Source: Winogradskyella pacifica (lineage in GTDB: Bacteria > Bacteroidota > Bacteroidia > Flavobacteriales > Flavobacteriaceae). Taken from it: DNA of 64,000 bases. The DNA lies in contig NZ_JABFDI010000019.1 in assembly GCF_013403915.1 (NCBI RefSeq), positions 19,033-83,032 of the forward strand. The letters run 5' to 3'. A program made the position numbers and the translations under genes. Positions 19,362 to 28,561 of the stretch are shown here, piece by piece. Within the stretch, counting starts at the first letter, position 1; each line of letters starts with the position of its first letter. The notes under the pieces are model-generated. The model made no database searches, was not told the DNA's origin, and saw only the letters and a list, made by a program, of their open reading frames with translations.

Positions 19362-21014
19362 TTGTTAACATCACTTTACATAAAAAATTACGCACTCATC
19401 GATGAGTTAAACGTATCTTTTAATAATGGTTTAACTATTATTACAGGAGAAACAGGTGCAGGTAAGTCTATCTTATTAGGTGGTTTATCCTTGGTTTTAG
19501 GGAAACGTGCCGATCTGAGTCAGGTGAAAACTGCAGAAGAAAAATGTATCATAGAAGCTGTTTTCGATATTGCTAATTACGATTTAAAGTCGTTATTTAA
19601 ATCTCTAGACTTAGATTATGATGTGCAAACCATCATTAGAAGAGAAATTTTAGCATCCGGAAAATCTAGAGCATTTATTAATGATACTCCAGTAACTCTA
19701 GAGAGCTTGGTGGCTTTGAGTAGTTATCTTATAGATATTCATTCACAACACCAAACACAACAGTTAACGCAAGACGATTATCAGTTTAAAGTTATAGATG
19801 CCTTAGCGGATAATAAATTGAATTTAGAAGACTTTTCTAAAGGTTTGAGTGTATTCAAAAAACTTCAAAAAGCATTAGCAGTATTAAAACTGTCTAAAGC
19901 TGAATTGATAAAAGAGTACGATTATAATCTGTTTTTATCCAATGAATTAAATGAAATTAATTTAGAGAAAATTAATCTCGAAGATTTAGAAAATCAATAT
20001 GAAGAGCTTAACAATGTTGAAATCATTGGTGAGAAGCTAAGCAGTGCTAAAGCCATATTAGATGCTGAAGGACTAGGTGTCATAGATCAGATTAATTCTG
20101 CAAAACAAGAATTATCTAAAATAGCCACTTTTGGAAAACCTTACGAATCTTTAAAGGAACGTATCATTAGTGTAGGGATTGAATTAGATGATGTGCTTAT
20201 TGAAATTGATAACCTAGAAGATAATTTATCTACAGACCCACAAGAATTAGAACGTATTAATAGTAAACTTCAAATTGTAAATAATCTATTTCAAAAGCAT
20301 TCCGTTTCAGAGATTGAAGACTTAATTGCAATTAAGGTCGATTTACAATCTAAAATAAATGATACTGAAAGTTTAGATCAAACCATATTAGATAAAGAAC
20401 AAGAGATTTTAAAAGCTAACGAAAAATTAAATCAAATTGCTTTAAAGATTTCAAAGAATAGAAAAAAAGTAATTCCAATATTTGTATCTAAGTTAGAAGC
20501 TATTCTTTCTGATTTAGGGATGCCAAATGCCAGATTTAAAGTTGATTTAGAGCCCACCGAGCAGTTTGTTAAAAACGGAAAAGACAGCTTGCAGTTTTTA
20601 TTTATGGCTAATAAAGGTTCTAGCTTTAATGAACTTAAAAAGTCTGCATCTGGTGGGGAGTTATCGCGTATTATGTTAGCGATAAAATCTATTTTGGCAG
20701 AATATATTCAGTTACCATCTATAATGTTTGATGAAATTGACACCGGAGTTTCAGGTGAAATTTCAAATAAAATGGGAGACATTATGAAGCAGATGAGTAG
20801 TAGCATGCAAGTGTTTTCTATTACACATTTACCTCAAATTGCGGCGAAAGGCAATTCGCATTTCAAAGTATTTAAAACAGATATTGATGATATTACGCAT
20901 ACGCAACTCAAAAAATTAAACAAAGACGAACGTATAGTTGAAGTCGCGCAAATGTTAGGTGGTTTAACAATTACAGATTCTGCCATGGCACATGCAAAAC
21001 AATTGTTAAACTGA
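19362..21014 (+). CDS. recN: DNA repair protein RecN
   Basis: 550 residues, an SMC-like ATPase. The N-terminal head has Walker A TGETGAGKSIL near residue 30; a coiled-coil centre (about 160-360) follows; the C-terminal head carries the ABC signature SASGGELSRIML, Walker B IMFDEIDTGVSG and the ITHLPQIAAKG switch. RecN acts early in double-strand break repair. The family starts MLTSLYIKNYALID, and the only codon in place is TTG at 19362, so a non-ATG start is inferred. Confidence 0.96.
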   Translation: MLTSLYIKNYALIDELNVSFNNGLTIITGETGAGKSILLGGLSLVLGKRADLSQVKTAEEKCIIEAVFDIANYDLKSLFKSLDLDYDVQTIIRREILASGKSRAFINDTPVTLESLVALSSYLIDIHSQHQTQQLTQDDYQFKVIDALADNKLNLEDFSKGLSVFKKLQKALAVLKLSKAELIKEYDYNLFLSNELNEINLEKINLEDLENQYEELNNVEIIGEKLSSAKAILDAEGLGVIDQINSAKQELSKIATFGKPYESLKERIISVGIELDDVLIEIDNLEDNLSTDPQELERINSKLQIVNNLFQKHSVSEIEDLIAIKVDLQSKINDTESLDQTILDKEQEILKANEKLNQIALKISKNRKKVIPIFVSKLEAILSDLGMPNARFKVDLEPTEQFVKNGKDSLQFLFMANKGSSFNELKKSASGGELSRIMLAIKSILAEYIQLPSIMFDEIDTGVSGEISNKMGDIMKQMSSSMQVFSITHLPQIAAKGNSHFKVFKTDIDDITHTQLKKLNKDERIVEVAQMLGGLTITDSAMAHAKQLLN

Positions 21015-21027
21015 TTCAATTGAATAG

Positions 21028-21288
21028 ATGAAACACTATTTTGCTATCCTATTGTTTATAGGAAGTTTTGCGCTTATAGGTTGCGCAGATGATGAAGATC
21101 CATGCGATGTAAAGCATGTTATTATTAATGGCGAATGTGTTCCAGATTATATTTTTCCAGACAATCAAACCATACAAAATGGAGATAAATATTATCATCA
21201 AGAATTTGGTGTTATCATATACAAAGACGCAAATTGGGTAGATGAATGGGATCATATTATTGAAGATCTAAAAATCAGAACCGATTAA
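21028..21288 (+). CDS. Small hypothetical lipoprotein
   Basis: 86 residues. MKHYFAILLFIGSFALIGC is a clear lipoprotein signal with Cys19. The mature part is about 68 residues, acidic, with two further cysteines (DPCDV, GECVP) that could form a disulfide, and a tryptophan-rich C-terminus. I recognise no domain. It lies 14 bp after recN and before the fabI promoter, so it is probably the last gene of the recN transcript. Confidence 0.65.
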   Translation: MKHYFAILLFIGSFALIGCADDEDPCDVKHVIINGECVPDYIFPDNQTIQNGDKYYHQEFGVIIYKDANWVDEWDHIIEDLKIRTD

Positions 21289-21305
21289 TACGTTCAAAGT
21301 TTTAT

Positions 21306-21313
21306 TAACTTTG
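21306..21313 (+). promoter_or_regulatory. -7 element TAACTTTG for fabI
   Basis: Exact TAnnTTTG match. It lies inside the upstream open extension of the fabI frame, which argues that the ATG at 21359 and not an earlier codon is the start. The leader would be about 40 nt. Confidence 0.45.
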
Positions 21314-21358
21314 AAATCTTTACAATTCAACAAACTATCAACTAAATATATTGTAAAC

Positions 21359-22177
21359 ATGTCATACAACTTACTTAAAGGAAAGAGAGGAATTATATTT
21401 GGCGCATTAGACGAAAACTCTATTGCTTGGAAAACAGCTATACGCGTCCATGAAGAAGGAGGAACATTTGTATTAACCAACGCACCAGTTTCCATACGTA
21501 TGGGACAAATAGATGAATTAGCAGAAAAGACAGGTTCTCAGATTATTTCTGCAGATGCTACTTCAGAAGAGGATTTACAAAATCTTGTAGCGCAGTCTAT
21601 GGAAATTCTAGGAGGTAAAATAGATTTTGTTTTACATTCTATTGGTATGTCTATTAATGTTAGAAAAGGAAAACATTATACGGATCAAAACTATGCTTGG
21701 ACTCAAAAAGGAACCGATGTCTCTGCAATGTCGTTTCATAAAGTTATGCAAACGCTTTATAAAGCAGATGCTATGAATGAATGGGGAAGTATTGTAGCCT
21801 TAACTTATATGGCAGCGCAGCGTGTGTTTCCAGATTATAATGATATGGCAGATAATAAAGCCTATTTAGAAAGTGTGGCGCGTAGTTTTGGCTATTTCTT
21901 TGGTAGAGATAAAAAAGTAAGAGTCAACACTATTTCGCAATCACCAACACCAACAACTGCTGGGACTGGGGTTAAAGGATTTGATGGCTTTATTGCATAT
22001 GCAGAAAAAATGTCACCATTAGGAAACGCAACGGCAATGGATTGCGCCAATTATACAATAACATTATTTAGTGATTTAACCAAACGTGTCACACTTCAAA
22101 ATCTTTATAATGATGGAGGATTTAGTAATATGGGGGTGAGTGACGACGTTATGGAAGCGTTTGTCGAGAAACAATGA
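21359..22177 (+). CDS. fabI: Enoyl-[acyl-carrier-protein] reductase FabI
   Basis: 272 residues from the ATG at 21359. The longer frame to 21311 contains the promoter motif and lacks conservation. The short-chain dehydrogenase fold begins YNLLKGKRGIIFGALDENSI. The active-site residues keep the E. coli FabI spacing: Tyr150, Tyr160 and Lys167 (Y-x6-K in YNDMADNK). The SPTPTTAGTGVKGF block matches the substrate-binding loop. It performs the last reduction of each fatty-acid elongation cycle using NADH. A strong hairpin terminator follows at 22200. Confidence 0.96.
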   Translation: MSYNLLKGKRGIIFGALDENSIAWKTAIRVHEEGGTFVLTNAPVSIRMGQIDELAEKTGSQIISADATSEEDLQNLVAQSMEILGGKIDFVLHSIGMSINVRKGKHYTDQNYAWTQKGTDVSAMSFHKVMQTLYKADAMNEWGSIVALTYMAAQRVFPDYNDMADNKAYLESVARSFGYFFGRDKKVRVNTISQSPTPTTAGTGVKGFDGFIAYAEKMSPLGNATAMDCANYTITLFSDLTKRVTLQNLYNDGGFSNMGVSDDVMEAFVEKQ

Positions 22178-22199
22178 AGCCTATAAACAGTATTCTTTT

Positions 22200-22231
22200 A
22201 GCCGTTATGTTATAACATAACGGCTTTTTTT
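22200..22231 (+). terminator. Intrinsic terminator after fabI
   Basis: Perfect 26-bp palindrome: AGCCGTTATGTTA (22200-22212) pairs with TAACATAACGGCT (22213-22225). A run of seven Ts (22225-22231) follows. It lies 23 bp after the fabI stop. Confidence 0.9.
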
Positions 22232-22360
22232 ATGCTTCGTAATGGCCATAAGTTGAAATAAAATGAGGAACAATTTAAATATACGATCCTAATGTTTTTT
22301 TTGTCGATGTTTTTTGCGGTTTATCGATTTGAAAGATAAAGCTGACAATGTTTTAAAGAT

Positions 22361-22400
22361 TTAACATATTTTTAAAGAATTACTAACTAAAATATATTTT
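22361..22400 (+). repeat. Duplicated leader, copy 1 (before the first T9SS surface-protein gene)
   Basis: These 40 bp are identical to 24691-24730 and end one or two bases before the start codons of the two surface-protein genes. A weaker conserved block, GATTTGAA (22326-22333 and 24656-24663), lies exactly 35 bp upstream of each copy. It probably contains the shared promoter or 5' untranslated region, though no TAnnTTTG box is present. Confidence 0.9.
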
Positions 22401-22401
22401 T

Positions 22402-24468
22402 ATGAAGAAAATTACGTTTTTATTTTTATTACTTGGGATCTCTTTTTTTGGGTTCTCACAAGTAAGTCAAAATTTTGGCACTAATGGATCTGATAGCTCC
22501 CCAACAGTACTAACTATTCTTAACACAGACATTACTATAAATGGTACTGCTCCAATTACGGAAATTACATTAGGTAATTTCACGGTTCATTTTGGGGGTC
22601 CTACTGGGGATACAACTTATTGTGGAAATTATTATAATTTTGATTTATTAGTTGTAGGTGGGGTTGCAGATGGAACCAGTATATTAGGTGGTTGTGATTC
22701 AGATTTTAACGGTCTAGACATTACAGGTTTTACTGCTATAACAATTACCTCATTTGATGCTGACAACTGGTCAGATATCATATTTTTTGATATTGATTTG
22801 ATGGTTACTTTTAATCTTTCTAGTAGCCCTGATTGTGATGCTGTATTAGTGGATACTGAAAATGTTAGTTTAGAGGGAGATTTATCATGGTCTGCGGCGA
22901 CAGGTGTCGTAGATAATTATGAAGTATCTGTAGGTACTGCGTCTGGTTTATCGGATGTTTACTCTGAATCTTTAGGTAATGTTTTAACAACTAACATCGG
23001 AGTTTTACCAGAAGGTACAACGTATTATGTAACTATTACTCCATCTAACAGTGTAGGTATAGCGATAGATTGTACTGAGCAGACATTTACTACAATATCA
23101 GCGGCTTCTAATGATGATCCAACAAGCGCTATTGCTTTAATATTGGATGAAGGAACTGACTGTGGTGCTAATACTATTACTGGGTCAAATTTTGGAACTA
23201 CAGATTCAGGTGTTGCAGCACCATCATGTGGTAATTATGGTACACCAACAGATAAAGGTGACTTATGGTATACATTTGTGGCGCCATCAAGCGGTGAATT
23301 AACGTTTAATACATCTAATCTTGTTGATTTAGTATCTGTATCTGGAGCTTATTATTCAGGTACAGTAGGTAGTCTTATTGAGGAAGGTTGTACTGAATTT
23401 GGTTCTGGTTGGCCATGGGATCTTTCTGGTCTAACAAGTGGTGAAACATACTATTTAAGGATTTGGGATTACAGTAACGATGAAATAGGAACTTTTGATC
23501 TTTGTGGTTACTATGTGGCTTGTACAACAGGTCAAGCGACAGTAGAAACAGTTTCAGATTGTGCAGCAAGTACATATAGCTTAAATGTTACATTTAGTAC
23601 AGTAGGAGATGCTACAGAAGTTAGTGATGGTACTAATAGTTTTGCTATTTCTGGATCTGCAGCCGTAGCAGGACCATATGCATTTGGAACGACTGTAACA
23701 TTGGAAGTTGTTCACACTGGTTCTGATTGTGATTTTGAATTAGGGACTTATCTTTTTGAGGCTTGTGCACCGGAAAATGATGATATTGCAAATGCAGTAG
23801 CAATTGCAGTCGATGAAGGATATTGTGATGGTACAAATACTAATGCTAATAACATTAGCGCAACTAATTCAGCTGAGGCAATGGGATCTTGTTTTCAAGG
23901 AACTGAGACACTTAGTGATGTTTGGTTTACATTTACTGTACCAGCAAATGTTGCAACTGTAGATGTTTCTACTGATTTTACAGGAGGAACTTTATTGGAT
24001 ACTGAATTAGCGGTTTATTCTGGTGCCCCAGGTAATTTAGTAGAAATTGGCTGTAGTCAAGATGATGGTGTTACCGATTTATCTAATGGTTTTTCTTGGA
24101 ATTCTCTAATTAATGATTTAGCAGTTACTGCTGGAGAAACTTACTATATACAAATAGATGGTTATACTACGCAAACAGGAACGTTTTGTTTAGATATTTC
24201 TACAAACCAAGTATTAAGTACTAATAGCTACGAAAATGAAGCTGCTTTCACATACTATCCTAACCCAGTTAAAAACACATTATCATTAAATGCTCAAAAA
24301 ACAATAGAGCAAGTGTCTATGTTTAATATGCTAGGTCAAGAAGTATTAAGAGCTACTCCTAATACTGTTGATAGTGATTTAGATATGTCTAACTTGGCAA
24401 CAGGTGCTTACTTTGTTAAAGTAACTATAGCAAATGTGACAGAAACAATAAGAGTGATTAAGCAATAA
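22402..24468 (+). CDS. Modular T9SS-exported surface protein (paralog 1)
   Basis: 688 residues, signal peptide at 1-20 (ending FGFSQ). The unique N-terminal region (about 21-145) is beta-rich. A fibronectin-III-like segment follows (about 150-230), then a beta-sandwich module that occurs twice: a divergent copy at about 234-374 and a second starting at NDDIANAVAIAVDEGYCDG. The final 80 residues (AFTYYPNPVKNTLSL to IRVIKQ) are a type A T9SS sorting domain. Residues 457-688 are nearly the same as the end of the next gene's product. Composition is acidic, rich in Thr, Ser and Asp. It is probably a surface adhesin or binding protein; no catalytic motif is seen. Confidence 0.82.
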   Translation: MKKITFLFLLLGISFFGFSQVSQNFGTNGSDSSPTVLTILNTDITINGTAPITEITLGNFTVHFGGPTGDTTYCGNYYNFDLLVVGGVADGTSILGGCDSDFNGLDITGFTAITITSFDADNWSDIIFFDIDLMVTFNLSSSPDCDAVLVDTENVSLEGDLSWSAATGVVDNYEVSVGTASGLSDVYSESLGNVLTTNIGVLPEGTTYYVTITPSNSVGIAIDCTEQTFTTISAASNDDPTSAIALILDEGTDCGANTITGSNFGTTDSGVAAPSCGNYGTPTDKGDLWYTFVAPSSGELTFNTSNLVDLVSVSGAYYSGTVGSLIEEGCTEFGSGWPWDLSGLTSGETYYLRIWDYSNDEIGTFDLCGYYVACTTGQATVETVSDCAASTYSLNVTFSTVGDATEVSDGTNSFAISGSAAVAGPYAFGTTVTLEVVHTGSDCDFELGTYLFEACAPENDDIANAVAIAVDEGYCDGTNTNANNISATNSAEAMGSCFQGTETLSDVWFTFTVPANVATVDVSTDFTGGTLLDTELAVYSGAPGNLVEIGCSQDDGVTDLSNGFSWNSLINDLAVTAGETYYIQIDGYTTQTGTFCLDISTNQVLSTNSYENEAAFTYYPNPVKNTLSLNAQKTIEQVSMFNMLGQEVLRATPNTVDSDLDMSNLATGAYFVKVTIANVTETIRVIKQ
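23770..24465 (+). repeat. Shared C-terminal coding module, copy 1
   Basis: Encodes the last 232 residues of the first surface protein. It aligns without length change to the last 232 residues of the second (26695-27390), with most residues identical, while the N-terminal parts of the two proteins are unrelated. Confidence 0.88.
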
Positions 24469-24492
24469 GTATTAAACACTTTATTATATACA

Positions 24493-24527
24493 GGAAGCCG
24501 CTAAAATTAGCGGCTTCCTTTTGTTTT
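24493..24527 (+). terminator. Intrinsic terminator after surface-protein gene 1
   Basis: GGAAGCCGCTA (24493-24503) pairs perfectly with TAGCGGCTTCC (24508-24518) around an AAAT loop, followed by a T-rich tail. The AGCCGCTA stem is shared with the terminator of the second surface-protein gene. Confidence 0.88.
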
Positions 24528-24690
24528 AAACTCTATTAAATCTCTAAGTTATGCCGTATTTATAGCGTTGAAAATAAAAAAAATTAAGTTCAATTGTTAG
24601 ACGTTTAAATTTATATAGATGTTTTAGTTCTAAACGGTTTTCTTTGCGTTTAAACGATTTGAAGGTTAAACCTCAGATTTATATGAATAA

Positions 24691-24730
24691 TTAACATATT
24701 TTTAAAGAATTACTAACTAAAATATATTTT
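24691..24730 (+). repeat. Duplicated leader, copy 2 (before the second T9SS surface-protein gene)
   Basis: Identical over 40 bp to 22361-22400. The first codons after it (ATGAAGAAAATTAC) are also identical in both genes, then the sequences diverge within the signal peptide. Confidence 0.9.
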
Positions 24731-24732
24731 AT

Positions 24733-27393
24733 ATGAAGAAAATTACATTAATTATGGCGATTTTGTTTACATCGCTTTCTTTTTCTCAAGTTACCATAGG
24801 TACAGGTAACGACGGTGGGACTTTTGAATCACCTCCAGTAACAGCTTATTATGGTTATTCTTATGGTCAATCTATTTATTTGGCTTCGGAAATAAATTCT
24901 ACGGGTGATATCACATCGATGGATTTTCAGCTTATAACAGGAGCCGATATGTCATCTGCAGATGAAATGGTAGATGTTTGGATTGGACATACTACTAAAT
25001 CCTCATTCGAGTCTACAACTGATTGGGTAGATGTTTCAACTTTAACACAAGTATTAACTAACGGAACCGTTACAATAGCAGCAGATGTTTTAACAGTTAC
25101 ATTTAGTACTCCGTTTACCTATAATGGAACAGATAATCTAATAATTGCTTTTGATGCAAATGAAGCAGACTATGGAGGTGGATCTGATCGTGTTTCTGCA
25201 ACAGATGGTCCTACAGCTAATTTGTCATTAGTTGATAGAACAGATACTCCTGCAAATAATCCAGACCCATTAGCTCCACCAACAGGAGTTAGATTTCAGT
25301 CTAGAGGTAATGTTACTTTTAATGGAATAAGTGCGTTATGTGCACCAGCAGCAGCTACTGCTTCAATAGTTGAAGATTGTGATAACGCTCAATTCTCAAT
25401 ATTAGTAGATGTAACTGATTTAGGAGACTCTACCAATCTTGAAATCACTAACGATGCAGGCGTTGCTTCAACAATGGTGACTGAAACAGGTGAAGTTACT
25501 GTAGGGCCTTTCCCTATTGGAACACCTGTAGTGTTAACGCTTGAAAATGAAAATGAAGATACTTGCGATGTTGTGCTAGACTCAGTTTTGGATTTTTGTC
25601 CAACTGCGGCTACGACATTAGATTATTATAACTTACAATGGCCTGCTGCATTAACATTTGCTGAAAATGAAGCGGCTGACCAATTGGTTTTTGCACAAGC
25701 ATACGAAGCTGGTTTAACTGACACCACTACAGGTGCAGCAGCAGGTATTGAGGCGTGGATTGGTTACAGTGATACAGATACAGATCCATCTGGTACAGGT
25801 TGGACTTGGGAAATTGCACCATTTTTCTCTGAAGAGGGAGGTAATAACAACGATCAATTTGCTGTAGCTATGCAAGATCTTGGTTTAACCGAGGGAACTT
25901 ATTATTATGCGAGTCGTTTTACTTTGAACGCAGGTCCTTATATGTATGGAGGTTTTGAAGGAGCATGGGATGCAACAACTAATCCATCTGGTGTGTTAAC
26001 GGTTACAGCACGTTTAGCAGTTTCTGGTGATGATTGTGCAAACCCAATTGTTATAAACACTTTGCCATATAACACTACAGATGATACTGTTAATTATACT
26101 AATTTTTTCGGGAATGGTGATAGTGTTTGTAATGCTAATTATTTAAGTGGAAATGACGTTGTTTATACATATACACCAAGCGCAGATGCTAATATTAATT
26201 TAGGTTTAACAGAATTAACAGCTACGTGGTCTGCTATTCATTTATTAGATGGATGTCCTACGGATGAAGCAACGGCTTGTGTAGGTTTTGCAGGTTCTGC
26301 TGGTAGTACCGATAGAGGTATTGAAGGTGTAGATGTTGTTGGAGGAACTACATATTATATTGTGATTTCTACATTCGCAACACCAAATTCTGTGGGTTAC
26401 ACTTTAGATATTACAGAAAACACTTGTGCCAATGCAACGGCTACATATACTGTAGTTAGTGATTGTGGTACTAGTGGTGGATTTAATATCGAAGTAGATA
26501 TTACAGATATGGGAACAGCTACTGCTGTTACTGTAACTGACGATCAAGGGAATGATGCTCAAGCAGCAACAGAGGCGACAATATTAACATTTGGTCCATA
26601 TACAAATGCTACAGATGTAGTGATTACAATTGCAGATGATAATGATGGAACGTGTGAGCAATCAAGTGAAGCTTTAACACAATTAGCATGCCCTCCTGTA
26701 AATGACGATATTGCTACTGCAATAGCAATTACAATTGATGAAGGGTTCTGTGATGGATCAAACACCAATAGTTCTAACATTTCAGCAACAGACTCTGCAG
26801 AACTGATAGGTGATTGTTTTAGTGGTACTAATGCAGCTAGCGATGTTTGGTTTACTTTTACTGTACCTGCAGATGTAGCAAGTGTAGATGTTTCTACGGA
26901 TTTTACAGGAGGAACATTAACAGATACTGAATTAGCAGTTTATTCTGGTATTCCAGGTAATTTAGTAGAAATTGGTTGTAGTCAAGATGACGGTACTACT
27001 ATTTTATCTAATGGGAGTTCTTACAATTCATTAATTACAGATTTAGCAGTAACAGTTGGAGAAACTTACTATGTACAAGTAGATGGTTATACTACGCAAA
27101 CAGGAACGTTTTGCTTAGATATTTCTACTAACCAAGTATTAAGTACTGTTAACTACGAAAGTGAATCTGCTTTCACATACTATCCAAACCCAGTTAAAAA
27201 TACATTAACATTAAATGCTCAGAACACAATAGAGCAGGTGGCGATGTATAATATGCTAGGTCAAGAAGTATTAAGAGTAACTCCTAATACAGTTGATAGT
27301 GACTTAGATATGTCTCACTTGCAAACAGGGACTTACTTTGTTAAAGTTACTATTGCAAATGTGACTGAAACTATACGAGTTATTAAGCAATAA
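24733..27393 (+). CDS. Modular T9SS-exported surface protein (paralog 2)
   Basis: 886 residues, signal peptide at 1-19 (ending LSFSQ). The N-terminal region (about 20-205) is a beta-rich domain unlike paralog 1. Two cysteine-bounded beta modules (starting CAPAAATASIVEDC and CANATATYTVVSDC) resemble the module of paralog 1 that begins CTTGQATVETVSDC. A domain starting DDCANPIVINTLPYNTTDD lies between them. Residues 655-886 are the module shared with paralog 1, ending in a type A T9SS sorting domain (YYPNPVKNTLTLNAQNT to IRVIKQ). Cell-surface binding or adhesion is plausible; no enzymatic motif is seen. Its own terminator follows. Confidence 0.82.
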   Translation: MKKITLIMAILFTSLSFSQVTIGTGNDGGTFESPPVTAYYGYSYGQSIYLASEINSTGDITSMDFQLITGADMSSADEMVDVWIGHTTKSSFESTTDWVDVSTLTQVLTNGTVTIAADVLTVTFSTPFTYNGTDNLIIAFDANEADYGGGSDRVSATDGPTANLSLVDRTDTPANNPDPLAPPTGVRFQSRGNVTFNGISALCAPAAATASIVEDCDNAQFSILVDVTDLGDSTNLEITNDAGVASTMVTETGEVTVGPFPIGTPVVLTLENENEDTCDVVLDSVLDFCPTAATTLDYYNLQWPAALTFAENEAADQLVFAQAYEAGLTDTTTGAAAGIEAWIGYSDTDTDPSGTGWTWEIAPFFSEEGGNNNDQFAVAMQDLGLTEGTYYYASRFTLNAGPYMYGGFEGAWDATTNPSGVLTVTARLAVSGDDCANPIVINTLPYNTTDDTVNYTNFFGNGDSVCNANYLSGNDVVYTYTPSADANINLGLTELTATWSAIHLLDGCPTDEATACVGFAGSAGSTDRGIEGVDVVGGTTYYIVISTFATPNSVGYTLDITENTCANATATYTVVSDCGTSGGFNIEVDITDMGTATAVTVTDDQGNDAQAATEATILTFGPYTNATDVVITIADDNDGTCEQSSEALTQLACPPVNDDIATAIAITIDEGFCDGSNTNSSNISATDSAELIGDCFSGTNAASDVWFTFTVPADVASVDVSTDFTGGTLTDTELAVYSGIPGNLVEIGCSQDDGTTILSNGSSYNSLITDLAVTVGETYYVQVDGYTTQTGTFCLDISTNQVLSTVNYESESAFTYYPNPVKNTLTLNAQNTIEQVAMYNMLGQEVLRVTPNTVDSDLDMSHLQTGTYFVKVTIANVTETIRVIKQ
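26695..27390 (+). repeat. Shared C-terminal coding module, copy 2
   Basis: Counterpart of 23770-24465. Highest identity is in the T9SS sorting domain and in the preceding DVSTDFTGGTL...YTTQTGTFCLDIS region. Confidence 0.88.
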
Positions 27394-27415
27394 GCTTATT
27401 AACTTTATAATTCTT

Positions 27416-27447
27416 AAAAAGCCGCTAATTTTAGCGGCTTTTTTTTT
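27416..27447 (+). terminator. Intrinsic terminator after surface-protein gene 2
   Basis: GCCGCTA (27421-27427) pairs with TAGCGGC (27432-27438) around ATTT. Five flanking As and Ts extend the stem, and the T-run reaches 27447. It is closely similar to the terminator at 24493. Confidence 0.9.
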
Positions 27448-27539
27448 GCTCTAAATCAACGAAAAGCAATGAGATTTATTTCTGTATTTTGAATTTATTT
27501 TAAGCTATCGTAACTGTTAAAAATTGTATTTGGTTTAAT

Positions 27540-27547
27540 TACCTTTG
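27540..27547 (+). promoter_or_regulatory. -7 element TACCTTTG directly before the glycosyltransferase gene
   Basis: Exact TAnnTTTG match ending only 6 nt before the ATG at 27554. If used, it would make a leaderless or nearly leaderless transcript. The -33 TTG is not at the usual distance. Confidence 0.35.
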
Positions 27548-27553
27548 TGACTT

Positions 27554-28555
27554 ATGGAGACTCTTAATTTTTCATTTATTATTCCTGTTTATAACAGACC
27601 CAACGAAATTAAAGAACTGCTAGAAAGTTTTTCAAATTTTGAAGGTCAGCATACCTATGAAATTGTAATCGTAGAAGATGGCTCAACCGAAACATCAGAA
27701 TCTATTGTAAAGTTGTATAATAATCAGCTCGATATTTCTTATTATTTTAAAGAGAATTCAGGGCCAGGAGATTCTAGGAATTATGGTATGGAGAAGGCTA
27801 AAGGAAATTATTTTATCATTTTAGATTCAGATGTACTGTTACCTTCAAATTACCTAGTAGAAGTAAAAACGTTTTTAGACACATCTTATTATGATTGTTT
27901 TGGTGGCCCGGATGCGGCTCATAGTTCGTTTTCTAATCTTCAGAAAGCTATAAATTTTGCTATGACTTCTTTTATTACCACAGGAGGTATAAGAGGAGGG
28001 AAGCAAAATGTAGAAGACTTTCAACCGCGAAGTTTTAATATGGGTTTGTCTAAAAAGGCTTTTTTGGCTTCAGGTGGATTTGGTAAAATTCATCCTGGCG
28101 AAGATCCCGATTTATCCTTACGATTACGTAAACTAGGTTTTAAAACGACTTTAATTGAAACTGCTTTTGTGTATCACAAACGACGAATTTCGTGGTCTAA
28201 GTTTTACAAGCAAGTTCATAAATTTGGTATGGTAAGACCTATTCTAAATCAATGGCATCCAAATTCTAAAAGTATTGTCTACTGGTTTCCTACAGTATTT
28301 AGTTTGGGCTTTATAGTTTCGATAGTTATGGCGATTTTTCAAATGCATCTACTGTTGTATTTTTACGAATTATATTTTGCTACAGCTTTTATATTGGCTT
28401 TAATTTCAAATCGAAGTCTAAGTGTTGCTTTTCAAGCGTTGCTAGCTATAATTATTCAGTTTTTTGGATATGGACTCGGCTTTTTGAAATCGACATTTAA
28501 TTTGGTTATATTAAGAAAGAACCCTGAAGACTCATTTCCACAACTATTTTTTTAA
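27554..28555 (+). CDS. Glycosyltransferase family 2 protein
   Basis: 333 residues. The GT2 (GT-A fold) catalytic domain spans about 1-235: FIIPVYNRPNEIKELL, IVEDGSTE, SGPGDSRNYGMEKAKGNY and the metal-binding LDSDVLLP. Later GGFGKIHPGEDPDLSLRLRK supplies the usual ED motif. Two to three hydrophobic helices at about 240-320 anchor it to the inner membrane. It adds sugars to a lipid or polysaccharide acceptor that cannot be named from sequence. It opens a plus-strand series with a YbbR-like gene and coaE. Confidence 0.9.
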   Translation: METLNFSFIIPVYNRPNEIKELLESFSNFEGQHTYEIVIVEDGSTETSESIVKLYNNQLDISYYFKENSGPGDSRNYGMEKAKGNYFIILDSDVLLPSNYLVEVKTFLDTSYYDCFGGPDAAHSSFSNLQKAINFAMTSFITTGGIRGGKQNVEDFQPRSFNMGLSKKAFLASGGFGKIHPGEDPDLSLRLRKLGFKTTLIETAFVYHKRRISWSKFYKQVHKFGMVRPILNQWHPNSKSIVYWFPTVFSLGFIVSIVMAIFQMHLLLYFYELYFATAFILALISNRSLSVAFQALLAIIIQFFGYGLGFLKSTFNLVILRKNPEDSFPQLFF

Positions 28556-28561
28556 TAATAA

